Source: Nocardia arizonensis | GTDB taxonomy: Bacteria > Actinomycetota > Actinomycetes > Mycobacteriales > Mycobacteriaceae | NCBI RefSeq assembly: GCF_001310275.1 | Contig: NZ_LGYZ01000048.1 | Span: forward strand, 62,001-126,000 | Reading direction: 5' to 3' | DNA: 64,000 nt | Part shown: one piece after another, positions 8,262-15,564 of the stretch | How positions within the stretch are numbered: position 1 is the stretch's first letter | Layout: each line of letters starts with the position of its first letter | The notes under the pieces: model-generated | What the model was told of the DNA's origin: nothing | Databases searched by the model: none | What the model saw: only the letters and a program-made list of their open reading frames with translations | Program-made: the position numbers and the translations under genes

Positions 8262-8704
8262 TGTCACTGCGACCCGACGAATCGCCAGCGTGGGTGCAAG
8301 GGATCGCTCAGGCCTTGAAAGGCTATCTGCGGGAGGCGGCTGCGCTGCCGTCCCCGGATGCCACGGTGGCCGAGGAAGCCTCTTCGGCAGGCTGGTATAC
8401 GCAACCACCAGGAAGCCCTGCGGCCGGGCGCACGCCATGGATCCACATGACCGATGTATCCGTCACATGCGTGGGGGCAGCGGTAGTTCTCACGTTTCAG
8501 TGGAAGCTGGACGAACCGGCTACCGCGCCGACCTATCTGCTGCCCATGACGACGATGGAAGCGGATACGACAACCGGATCCGATGCCCTTATCACCCGAC
8601 TCGACGTCTTCCTCGATTCCGACCGGTGGCGTGAACAGCACACCTACCCCATCGGTAACCGGATCGTGGTCGCGATCATCCCGCCACGAGAAACTCGCGA
8701 ATGA
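8261..8704 (+). CDS. Hypothetical protein coupled to the LGFP gene
   Basis: Its ATG at 8261 overlaps the TGA of the LGFP gene (TGATG), a sign of translational coupling. The 147-residue product begins MSLRPDESPAWVQGIAQALK, has no signal peptide, one Cys and a beta-rich centre (VSVTCVGAAVVLTFQWKLDE, NRIVVAIIPPRETRE). Genes of this layout after a secreted multi-domain protein are sometimes chaperones or immunity proteins, but nothing in the sequence proves that here. I do not recognise the family. It is the last cargo gene before the right end of the transposon. Confidence 0.6.
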   Translation: MSLRPDESPAWVQGIAQALKGYLREAAALPSPDATVAEEASSAGWYTQPPGSPAAGRTPWIHMTDVSVTCVGAAVVLTFQWKLDEPATAPTYLLPMTTMEADTTTGSDALITRLDVFLDSDRWREQHTYPIGNRIVVAIIPPRETRE

Positions 8705-8906
8705 TCCGGCTCTGCGTAGAGCAAGACCAACCACGGCATCACGGCGTACTGACTCGCGCTCGGTGTTGCGGTCAGGAGTTGAACGGGAAACACGACTTCG
8801 GTGGGGCAGTCGGCTGCGCGGCTGCAAGGGTCGAGGACACTACGGCGGTGTCGGCATAGGGGTCCGGACTGGCAGGCTCGCCCGCGCCCGGACAGCGAGG
8901 GCCCAG
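8705..8906. other. Gene-free cargo segment
   Basis: About 200 bases between the last cargo gene and the terminator hairpin. Reading frames here are short and overlap in shadow fashion; I see no supported gene, repeat or fragment. Confidence 0.4.
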
Positions 8907-8942
8907 TAAGAGATAACCCCTGAACTCAGGGGTTATCTCTTA
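8907..8942. terminator. Long perfect inverted repeat just inside the right transposon end
   Basis: Arms of 17 perfectly complementary bases at 8907-8923 and 8926-8942 (TAAGAGATAACCCCTGA and its complement) leave a 2-base centre; in RNA the loop would be at least 4 bases. The 3' arm ends in TCTCTTAA. It is 8 bases from the terminal repeat and would stop cargo transcription leaving the element, or outside transcription entering it. Confidence 0.7.
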
Positions 8943-8950
8943 ATCACCGC

Positions 8951-8993
8951 GTTAGCGCCGGATCCCGGCCGGATACACCACTACCCCCAACTC
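8951..8993 (-). repeat. Right terminal inverted repeat and right target duplication (AACTC)
   Basis: Bases 8951-8988 are the complement of the left 38-bp repeat with three mismatches, ending in CCCCC at 8984-8988. Bases 8989-8993 read AACTC, the same as 2572-2576. Confidence 0.93.
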
Positions 8994-9113
8994 GCGGCGC
9001 TTCCGGTCGTCGAACGGAAGCGCCGTCTCGTCGGCGGGGCACACGCATTCGTCCGCGCCCCGGCGAATTCCGGTCACGTGACCGCGCCCACCGGCACCGG
9101 AGCGCGGCGCGGT

Positions 9114-10220
9114 TCAAGCGATGCGAACGGCGAGATCGGGCATGTGCAGTGCGCCCGCGACTCGGGCGACCGCGCTGTCGAGCAGGTCCGTGGGGATCTT
9201 CGTGTCGTCGAATGCGGTGACGACGACTTCGTTGTCGGCCAATTCCCAGGTGCCCGCGACGCGGCCGTCGAGCAGGACCAGCGGGGATATCCAACCGGCG
9301 GTGCGGCTCACTTTCGAGCGGTGGGCGGTGGGGAGTAGGGCGGTGTCGGAAGTGCCGGGGCCGAGGATGTATTGGTCGAAGGGGCCGAGGAGGTGGACCG
9401 ACGGGCGCGCCGGTGTCGCGGCGAGTTCGTCGGCGTGCGCGGTGGCGATGCGCGCGCGGCGGCCTTCGATATCGACTTCGGTGAGTTCGTCGCCGATGTC
9501 GGCGAACCACCGGCGAACCTGGGTTGCACGCAGGCTCTTGCGGCTGAGCCAGTTGTCGAAGGCTTCCGGGGTGGCCGGGCCGTACGCGGCCAGATAGGCC
9601 ATGATCGCAGGCCGCGCGGCGGATTCGGCGTCGGGTAGTTCGCGCCAGCCGGGGACCAGATGCGCCGGACTCGTGAAGGTCGCCCGATTGCCTTGCGCCG
9701 GACCGTGACACAGAACCCCCTGCCACGCCAGCGGCTTCAGCAACGCGCCCCATCCCGAGCGCAGTTGTTCGCCCATGCCGTGGAATCGACTGTCCGCGGC
9801 CAGGGCCTCGACCAGTTCGTCTCGGGTCAGCACCGCCTCGGCCAGCAGTTCGGATACGGCCTCGGCCAGTGCGGCGACCTCTTGCGGCGTCGCACCGAAA
9901 TTGCGCTGCCAGACCGCCTTCTCCCAGATGCGCGCGGAGGCGATGAGCGGCAGGAACGCGGCCGCCGCCGCGGGCGTGAGCGCGTGCAGGGTTCCGCGCA
10001 TCGACCAGGTCTTCACCAGCGTCCCGGCGGCCAGCTCACGGACCAGGGCACCGGATTCCGGTGCGGCGCTGCGCAGCGCGACGGCGGTCTCGGCCGCGGA
10101 CGTGACCTGTGCCTGCACACCGCACAGCCGGGCCGCGACGTCGACGACGGAGGCCGCGGGTGTGCTCACGAAATGGCGGTCGAGTCGCCAGGCGAGGACC
10201 TGGTCCCAGGTGAGTCGCAA
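9114..10220 (-). CDS. Winged-helix DNA glycosylase of the AlkZ/YcaQ family (HTH_42)
   Basis: The 368-residue protein has the HTH_42 architecture of three winged helices. The segment ARLCGVQAQVTSAAETAVAL puts Gln36 and Gln38 in the QxQ position that is catalytic in Streptomyces AlkZ (E. coli YcaQ has QxD). Conserved features follow: KTWSMRGTLHALTP, SGWGALLKPLAWQG, FDNWLSRKSLRATQVRRWF, HLLGPFDQYILG and the C-terminal SRTAGWISPLVLLDGRVAGT. This family unhooks bulky alkyl adducts and interstrand crosslinks from DNA and often protects producers of genotoxic antibiotics. The substrate here is unknown and no biosynthetic cluster is nearby. It is followed by an M56 gene 17 bases upstream in sequence, transcribed in the same direction. 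Confidence 0.8.
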   Translation of the reverse strand: MRLTWDQVLAWRLDRHFVSTPAASVVDVAARLCGVQAQVTSAAETAVALRSAAPESGALVRELAAGTLVKTWSMRGTLHALTPAAAAAFLPLIASARIWEKAVWQRNFGATPQEVAALAEAVSELLAEAVLTRDELVEALAADSRFHGMGEQLRSGWGALLKPLAWQGVLCHGPAQGNRATFTSPAHLVPGWRELPDAESAARPAIMAYLAAYGPATPEAFDNWLSRKSLRATQVRRWFADIGDELTEVDIEGRRARIATAHADELAATPARPSVHLLGPFDQYILGPGTSDTALLPTAHRSKVSRTAGWISPLVLLDGRVAGTWELADNEVVVTAFDDTKIPTDLLDSAVARVAGALHMPDLAVRIA

Positions 10221-10236
10221 CCGTCGAACCTTCCGG

Positions 10237-11130
10237 TCAGCGCGCAGACGCGCTACAGAACAGGATGCCGAGGGTGATCTCGGACAGCCCGATCACCGTC
10301 GCCGCGATCACCCCGATCAGGGCCGTCCGATTGGTGACCCGCCGCACCGGTCCGACCGGTTCCACGAGCCGTTCCGCGCGGGCAAGCACGGCGGTGCCCG
10401 CGGCGCTCAACACTCCGGCGGGAGCGGGTGCACCCGCGCCGAGCAGGGCGAGCAGTCCGCCCAACAGCGGTGCGCAACCGTGGGCGCGCGCGGCGCGGTC
10501 GTCGGCGCACATCTCGAGCAGCCGCGCGACCTCGACTTCGCCTTCGGCGAGCAGCGGCACCCCGGGCAACGCGGTCGCCACACTGCGCAGCATGCCGGTC
10601 AGCAGTGCGTGCCGACCGCGCAGGTGCGCGCGTTCGTGGGCAAGCACGGAGTCGAGTTGTTCGCGGGTAAGCACCCGCAGCGCCGCGCTGGTGACGACGA
10701 TCGTGTCGGGCCGTCCCGATACGCAGTACGCCTGCGGTTCCGGCGAGTCCAGCACCACCGCGCCCAGGCCGGGAACCTGTCGCCCGACCATGCGGACCGC
10801 CCTGCCGTGCGCGTGGGTGTGACGGCGCAGGTGGACCGCGACCCGCGCGATGTGCAGTACCACCGCCACGACGCCGACGGTGACCAGCGCGGAGACGACG
10901 AAGGTCACCACCTCGGTCGCGTCGCTGGGATGGCGTCGGACAGCGGCGAATTCGGTCACGAGCATGCCCGCGGCCAGACCCCAACCGCCGAGCGCGCCCG
11001 CGATGGCGACCAGCCACGCGGCCACTCCGAGACGGGGTGCGACACCGCGTCGGGTCAGCCGCCGCAGCACCGCCGGGCCGAAAACAGCGAGCACGGTGCC
11101 ATACACCATGAGGCCGAGGGCGACGTTCAC
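10237..11130 (-). CDS. M56 family (BlaR1-like) membrane metallopeptidase
   Basis: The GTG at 11130 overlaps the BlaI stop (GTGA), a coupled pair. The 297-residue protein has membrane helices near residues 1-20, 35-60 and 75-100, the zinc motif HERAH in LDSVLAHERAHLRGRHALL with a downstream Glu-containing LLEMCADDRAARAHG, and a C-terminal helix. Unlike BlaR1 of staphylococci it has no penicillin-binding sensor domain, which is the usual form in actinobacteria. The known role of such pairs is to cleave the BlaI repressor upon cell-wall or beta-lactam stress. In M. tuberculosis the equivalent is BlaR (Rv1845c), linked to ATP synthase and beta-lactamase control. Confidence 0.85.
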   Translation of the reverse strand: MNVALGLMVYGTVLAVFGPAVLRRLTRRGVAPRLGVAAWLVAIAGALGGWGLAAGMLVTEFAAVRRHPSDATEVVTFVVSALVTVGVVAVVLHIARVAVHLRRHTHAHGRAVRMVGRQVPGLGAVVLDSPEPQAYCVSGRPDTIVVTSAALRVLTREQLDSVLAHERAHLRGRHALLTGMLRSVATALPGVPLLAEGEVEVARLLEMCADDRAARAHGCAPLLGGLLALLGAGAPAPAGVLSAAGTAVLARAERLVEPVGPVRRVTNRTALIGVIAATVIGLSEITLGILFCSASAR

Positions 11131-11507
11131 GGCGCCTCGGGGGTCTTGCGTGCGGTGAGCCTGCGCAGCGCCGCGCGCAATCCGGCCGATTCCTCGGCGC
11201 TGATCCGGTCGACGAAGTGACTCAGCACCAGATCCGAACGTCCACCGGACCCGAGCGCTTCGAGCATGAGCCGCGCGCTGTGTTCCTCGCGGGTGAGGGT
11301 GGGCCAGTAGCGGTATGCCTTGCCCGCGCGTTCCCGCGCCAGCCAGCCCTTGCGGTGCAGATTGTCCATGGTCGACATCACCGTCGTGTACGCGATGTCA
11401 CGCTCGGCCGAGAGTTCTTCGAAGATTTCGCGGACCGACGTGGTCTCCGCGTCCCGATCCCAGATGCGGTCCATGATGACCGCCTCCAGGTCTCCGAATC
11501 CACGCAC
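11127..11507 (-). CDS. blaI: BlaI/MecI/CopY-family repressor
   Basis: The start GTG at 11507 (VRGFGDLEAVIMDRIWDRD) is preferred because most family members begin with this motif and GGGAG lies about 8 bases upstream; the longer frame from 11564 lacks family-like residues. The winged-helix domain shows REIFEELSAERDIAYTTVMS and MDNLHRKGWLARERAGKAY, then TREEHSARLMLEALG leads into the helical dimerisation region with LVLSHFVDRISAEE. It represses genes such as beta-lactamase or the pair itself until cut by the M56 peptidase encoded next to it. Confidence 0.88.
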   Translation of the reverse strand: MRGFGDLEAVIMDRIWDRDAETTSVREIFEELSAERDIAYTTVMSTMDNLHRKGWLARERAGKAYRYWPTLTREEHSARLMLEALGSGGRSDLVLSHFVDRISAEESAGLRAALRRLTARKTPEAP

Positions 11508-11570
11508 CGTCCCGACTCCCTCACCACTGGTCCGACTCTGGCGTTCCAGGGTACCGGTTGGCACGGATTG

Positions 11571-11589
11571 CTACGTAGTCACCTCGTAG
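11571..11589. promoter_or_regulatory. Candidate BlaI operator
   Basis: CTACG at 11571-11575 and CGTAG at 11585-11589 form an inverted repeat upstream of the blaI start; the left half also forms the palindrome CTACGTAG. BlaI proteins bind dyads containing TAC and GTA, so this is a reasonable autoregulatory site. It is an inference from position and shape only. Confidence 0.3.
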
Positions 11590-11624
11590 ATTCTTCGTTC
11601 GCGGGCACTTGTCGGCGAGCTATG

Positions 11625-11638
11625 CGAACATATGTTCG
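11625..11638. promoter_or_regulatory. LexA (SOS) box upstream of the dinB remnant
   Basis: CGAACATATGTTCG is a perfect 14-base palindrome matching the Gram-positive/actinobacterial LexA box CGAAC-N4-GTTCG. It lies 126 bases before the ATG of the Y-family polymerase remnant, and on the blaI side it is well away from the promoter. The regulation is thus expected to be DNA-damage inducible even though the gene it drives is broken. Confidence 0.8.
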
Positions 11639-11763
11639 TGTCCGATAGCCGCCGCCAGACCGCCGCCGCGCGGTTCGGCGCACCGGCCGACCAGGCTAGC
11701 GACTCCGATCGGCCGCCCTCCGGGCCGGATCGCACCGAACGCCGCGAACGCGCTCGGATCACC

Positions 11764-12296
11764 ATGCGAGAGGAGGCGTCGATCCTGCACGCCGATCCGG
11801 ACTCCTTCTACGCCTCGGTCGAGGAGCGTGACGATCCGCGGCTACGCGGTCGTCCCGTAATCGTCGGCGGCGGGGTCGTGCTCGCGGCCAGCTACGAGGC
11901 CAAGGCATACGGCATCCGCACCCCCATGAACGGTGCGCGCGCACTGCGCCTGTGCCCGCACGCCATCGCGGTGCCGCCGCGCATGTCGGCCTACTCCGAG
12001 GCCAGCAAGGCGGTGTTCGAGGTTTTCCACGACACGACGCCCGTGGTCGAGGGCATCTCCATCGATGAGGCATTCCTCGATGTCGGCGGCCTGCGACGGT
12101 TGGCAGGCGAGCCCATCGACATCGCCCGGCGACTGCGCGCCGAGGTCCGCGCGCAGGTGGGACTGCCCATCTCGGTCGGCATCGCGCGCACGCCACCCTC
12201 GACGACCTGCGCCGCCGCTTCGGTTCCGGCGCGGTCACCCGGGCCGCGCTGATCAATCGCGGCGAGGGCCTTTCGGTGCCCCTGCTGCCGGATTGA
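11764..12296 (+). pseudogene. dinB: Y-family DNA polymerase IV (dinB) with large internal deletion
   Basis: From ATG 11764 the product begins MREEASILHADPDSFYASVE, with the catalytic Asp of the palm, then RGRPVIVGGGVVLAASYEAK and ISIDEAFLDVGGLRR with the second acidic pair. At LPISVGIAR (about 12187) the homology stops. Sequence after that, in a different frame, reads HATLDDLRRRFGSGAVTRAA and GLSVPLLPD before TGA 12294-12296, the usual C-terminal tail of these polymerases. About 200 residues (thumb and most of the little finger) are missing and the join is out of frame, so the natural product ends at 12252 with a nonsense tail. It cannot be an active polymerase. Confidence 0.85.
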
Positions 12297-12311
12297 CCGG
12301 CGCCGGGAGGT

Positions 12312-13478
12312 TCACAGCCGTTCGATGATGGTGGCGTTGGCCAGACCGCCCGCCTCGCACATGGTCTGCAAGCCGAACCGCCCTCCGGTCTGCTCGAGGT
12401 GGTTGACGAGGGTCGCCAGAATGCGGGTGCCGGACGCGCCGAGCGGATGCCCGAGTGCGATCGCGCCGCCGCGCGGATTGAGTTTGGCCGGATCGGCATT
12501 GAGATCCCGCTGCCACACCAGCGGCACCGGAGCGAATGCCTCGTTCACTTCGTAGGCGTCGATATCCTCGATGGACAGCCCGACCCGCGTCAGCGCCTTG
12601 CGGGTCGCGGGGATGACGGCGGTCAACATCAGCAGCGGATCGTCACCGGTCACCGCGAAGGAGTGGAATCGCGCGCGGGGACGCAGACCGAGCTGGTTCG
12701 CCTTCTCCTCGCTCATGATGAGCGCCGCGGACGCGCCGTCGGTCAGCGGCGAGGAATTGCCCGGCGTGATGGACCATTCGATCTCGGGGAAGCGGGCCTT
12801 GATCTCGTCGTCGGCGAAGGCGGGACGCAATCCGGCCAGACCCCCGGGGGTGGTCGTCGGTCGGATGGTCTCGTCGGCGGTCAGGGCGCCCGCCGCGACG
12901 AGTTCGCCGTCGAAACCGCCCGCGGCCGCGGTCTCGGCGGCCAGCCGGTGCGAGCGCGCGGCGAAGGCGTCGAGAGTCTCGCGGTCCAGCTTCCACCGCT
13001 GGGTGATGATCTCGGCGGCGATGCCCTGACCGATGAGACCGTCCGGGAAGCGGTGCGCGAGCGGTGCGCGGTTGGCGTCCTTGCCCTGGGCGTTGGAGAA
13101 CATCGGCGTGCGGCTCATGGACTCGACGCCGCAGGCGATGGCGATGTCGTAGGCGCCCGAGAGGACACCCTGCGCGGCGAAATGCGCGGCCTGCTGGCTG
13201 GATCCGCACTGGCGGTCGACCGTGGTGGCGGGCACCGAATCCGGGAAACCCGCCGCGAGGACGGCGGTGCGGGAGATGTTGTGCGCCTGCTCACCGCTCT
13301 GGGTGACGCAGCCGCCGATCACATCGTCGACCAGCGCCGGATCCAGGTCGTTGCGCTCGACCAGCGCCTTCAGCACACCGGACAGCAACGTCGCCGGATG
13401 TACATCGGACAGTCCGCCACCGGGTTTGCCCTTGCCGGAAGGGGTTCGAATGGCGTCGACGATGACCGCGGAAGTCAT
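12312..13478 (-). CDS. Acetyl-CoA C-acyltransferase (thiolase)
   Basis: A full-length 388-residue thiolase. The nucleophile Cys is in TVDRQCGSSQQAAHFAAQG, the His residues in EVNEAFAPVPLVWQ and GGAIALGHPLGASGTR, and the second Cys in TMCEAGGLANATIIERL. It condenses or cleaves 3-ketoacyl-CoA with CoA; the sequence is of the FadA type used in beta-oxidation, steroid or aromatic breakdown. An AAAGGAG site precedes the ATG. It is monocistronic and separated from cbbP by about 100 bases containing a strong dyad, so it probably has its own regulator, perhaps a TetR protein elsewhere. Confidence 0.92.
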   Translation of the reverse strand: MTSAVIVDAIRTPSGKGKPGGGLSDVHPATLLSGVLKALVERNDLDPALVDDVIGGCVTQSGEQAHNISRTAVLAAGFPDSVPATTVDRQCGSSQQAAHFAAQGVLSGAYDIAIACGVESMSRTPMFSNAQGKDANRAPLAHRFPDGLIGQGIAAEIITQRWKLDRETLDAFAARSHRLAAETAAAGGFDGELVAAGALTADETIRPTTTPGGLAGLRPAFADDEIKARFPEIEWSITPGNSSPLTDGASAALIMSEEKANQLGLRPRARFHSFAVTGDDPLLMLTAVIPATRKALTRVGLSIEDIDAYEVNEAFAPVPLVWQRDLNADPAKLNPRGGAIALGHPLGASGTRILATLVNHLEQTGGRFGLQTMCEAGGLANATIIERL

Positions 13479-13502
13479 GGGTTCTCCTTTGCCGTACCGG
13501 AG

Positions 13503-13522
13503 ATCGTCATGCGAATGACGAT
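13503..13522. promoter_or_regulatory. Candidate operator of the thiolase gene
   Basis: ATCGTCAT at 13503-13510 and ATGACGAT at 13515-13522 form an 8-base-arm inverted repeat with a 4-base centre, 25 bases upstream of the thiolase ATG. The size and symmetry fit a TetR-type site such as those of FadR/KstR-like regulators. Confidence 0.5.
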
Positions 13523-13579
13523 TAACTTAGGTCACTGTACGCCGAGCCGCTCCGCCATCGCGACGTTGCCCCGGTCACG

Positions 13580-14458
13580 TCAGCGCGAGCGCGCGGGACG
13601 CTTGTCCATCAGCCGCAGGATCAACGGCGTGAAGATGAGCTGCATGGCCAGATCCATCTTCCCGCCCGGCACCACGATGCAATTGGGCCGTGACATGAAC
13701 GAGTCGTGCAGCATCGACAGCAGATAGGGGAAATCGATCACCTTCGGATCGGCGAAACGGATGACCACGAAACTCTCGTCCGCGGTCGGAATCGACCGGG
13801 CGATGAACGGATTGGAGGTATCCACGGTCGGCACCCGCTGGAAATTGACATAGGTGTGCGAGAACTGCGGGCAGATGTATTTCACGTAGTCCGGCATACG
13901 CCGCAGGATCGTATCGATCACGGCCTCACTGGAATACCCGCGTTCAGTCTTGTCGCGGATGACCTTCTGAATCCACTCCAGATTCACGATCGGCACCACG
14001 CCGACCAGCAGATCGGCGTGCTGCGCGACATTCACGCTTTCGGTGATCGCCGCGCCGTGCAGTCCCTCGTAGAACAGCAGATCGCTGCCGGGCGCGAGAT
14101 CCTCCCACGGGGTGAAGGTGCCCGCGCGCTGCCCGTAGCGTTCGGCCTCGGCCTCGTTGTGCAGATATTTGCGCACCGATCCCACGCCGGTCTCGCCGTA
14201 GTCGCGGAACAGGTTCTCCAATTCTTTCAGCAGATTCGCCTCCTCGCCGAAATGGGAGAAGGTGCGATTGTTGCTCTGCTCGGCCTCGGCCAGCGCGAGT
14301 TTCATCGCGTCGCGGTCGTAGCGGTGGAAGGAATCGCCCTCGACGATGGCGGCATTGATGCCTTCGCGGCGGAAGATCTCCTGGAATGTGCGGGTGACAC
14401 TGGTCGTTCCGGCGCCGGAGGACCCGGTGATCGCGACGACGGGATGTTTCACCGACAT
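13580..14458 (-). CDS. cbbP: Phosphoribulokinase (proteobacterial-type)
   Basis: The enzyme phosphorylates ribulose 5-phosphate with ATP to ribulose 1,5-bisphosphate, the substrate of RuBisCO. The 292-residue length fits the short octameric bacterial class. The P-loop is GSSGAGTTSVTRTF near residue 12, the catalytic/Walker B region is IVEGDSFHRYDRDAMKLAL, and LLFYEGLHGAA and NFQRVPTVDTSNPFIAR are family signatures. The gene is the last of the cbb operon, 9 bases beyond the end of cbbF, and ends 100 bases from the thiolase. The allosteric NADH/AMP control of this class is likely but not visible. Confidence 0.95.
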   Translation of the reverse strand: MSVKHPVVAITGSSGAGTTSVTRTFQEIFRREGINAAIVEGDSFHRYDRDAMKLALAEAEQSNNRTFSHFGEEANLLKELENLFRDYGETGVGSVRKYLHNEAEAERYGQRAGTFTPWEDLAPGSDLLFYEGLHGAAITESVNVAQHADLLVGVVPIVNLEWIQKVIRDKTERGYSSEAVIDTILRRMPDYVKYICPQFSHTYVNFQRVPTVDTSNPFIARSIPTADESFVVIRFADPKVIDFPYLLSMLHDSFMSRPNCIVVPGGKMDLAMQLIFTPLILRLMDKRPARSR

Positions 14459-14467
14459 GACATCTCC

Positions 14468-15550
14468 TCAGTGGCCCGCGGGCCGGAACAGCGATCGACT
14501 GCCGAACAGCGACCGGTCGAATCCCGGGCCCTCCTCGGGTTCCCGGTGATAGCGCTCTATGCGCTCGACCTCGGTGCGCGATCCGAAGATCAACGGGACC
14601 CGCTGGTGCACCGAATCCGGCGTCAGGTCGAGTACCCGCTCGGTGCCGGTGGTGGCCGCCCCGCCCGCCTGTTCCACGATGAAGGCGATCGGATTGGCCC
14701 CGTACAGCAACGCCACCCGACCCTGTCGCGTGGGTGGGCGGCTGTCGTACGGGTACAGGTACACCCCGCCCCGGGTCAGGATGTGGAAGGTGTCGGCGAC
14801 CAGTGACGCGACCCAGCGCATATTGAAATAGCGCCCGCGCGGGCCGTCGACGCCGTCCAGACATTCGTGGACGTAGCGCCGCACCGGACGGTCCCAGAAC
14901 CGGTCGTTGGCGGCGTTGATGGCGAAACCCGAAGTGTCCTGCGGAATCCGCATACGCGGATGGGTGAGCACGAACGCGCCGATCTCACGATCGAGGGTGA
15001 ATCCGTCGACACCGTCGCCGGTGGTGAGCACCAGCATGGTGGCGGGTCCGTAGAGGGTGAAACCCGCGCACACCTGCTCGACGCCGGGTTGTAGGAAGTC
15101 CGTGTCGACGAGTTCGCGACCCGCCGCCGCGCCCGCCCGCAGCACACTGAAGATGGTGCCGACGGGCAGGTTGACGTCGATATTGCTCGACCCGTCGAGC
15201 GGGTCGAAGGCCAGCAGATACTTGCCGCGCCGATGAGTCTCGGGTACCGGTGTCACCGCGGGCATCTGCTCCGACAGCAGACCCGCGAGATGTCCGGTCC
15301 AGCGGGTCTGCGACAGCATCACCTCGTTGGCGACCGCGTCGAGTCTGCGATGGGCGGTCGGGTCCGCCTCGGCCTCGGATTCGTCCGGATCGTAGGACCC
15401 GACGATGGCTCCGCGGGTGACCCGGTTGGCGATGATCTTCGTCGCCGTCGCGAGCACGTTCACCAGCGCCGAGAACTCGCCGGATGAGCCGGGGTGGCGG
15501 TGTTCTTCCTCGATCGTGTAGCGGGTGAGGGTCTTGATTCCCAGCGGCAT
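14468..15550 (-). CDS. cbbF: Class I fructose-1,6-bisphosphatase
   Basis: The ATG at 15550 (MPLGIKTLTRYTIEEEH) has a GGAGA site; the frame extends further upstream but into cbbX and without family residues. The 360-residue protein has the metal-binding motif FDPLDGSSNIDVNLPVGTIF near residue 110, plus the sugar-phosphate site YNMRW-like FNMRWVASLVAD and GGVYLYPYD. It removes the 1-phosphate from fructose 1,6-bisphosphate to regenerate RuBP precursors (and serves gluconeogenesis). The gene lies between cbbX and cbbP with 14 and 9 base gaps. Actinobacteria normally use a GlpX-type class II enzyme for gluconeogenesis, so this class I enzyme belongs to the imported Calvin module. Confidence 0.94.
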   Translation of the reverse strand: MPLGIKTLTRYTIEEEHRHPGSSGEFSALVNVLATATKIIANRVTRGAIVGSYDPDESEAEADPTAHRRLDAVANEVMLSQTRWTGHLAGLLSEQMPAVTPVPETHRRGKYLLAFDPLDGSSNIDVNLPVGTIFSVLRAGAAAGRELVDTDFLQPGVEQVCAGFTLYGPATMLVLTTGDGVDGFTLDREIGAFVLTHPRMRIPQDTSGFAINAANDRFWDRPVRRYVHECLDGVDGPRGRYFNMRWVASLVADTFHILTRGGVYLYPYDSRPPTRQGRVALLYGANPIAFIVEQAGGAATTGTERVLDLTPDSVHQRVPLIFGSRTEVERIERYHREPEEGPGFDRSLFGSRSLFRPAGH

Positions 15551-15564
15551 ATGTCTCGATCTCC

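Larger units (their letters stand above)
2577..8988. mobile_element. Tn3-family transposon (6412 bp), inactive transposase, with cargo
   Basis: The element is bounded by 38-bp terminal inverted repeats (2577-2614 and 8951-8988) that begin with five G and end in TAAG/TAAC on the inner side, the length and ends expected of the Tn3 family. They agree at 35 of 38 positions. The 5 bases outside each end, 2572-2576 and 8989-8993, are both AACTC in the same orientation, a perfect Tn3-type 5-bp target duplication. Inside are a broken tnpA at the left end, a tyrosine-recombinase fragment and about 3.7 kb of cargo. It lies between the MFS gene and the AlkZ-like gene without cutting either. The intact duplication suggests fairly recent insertion, or little rearrangement since. 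Confidence 0.93.

Noticed and set aside
12399..13727. 442-codon plus-strand frame antisense to the thiolase
   Set aside because: It is a complete shadow of a thiolase with all catalytic motifs on the other strand.
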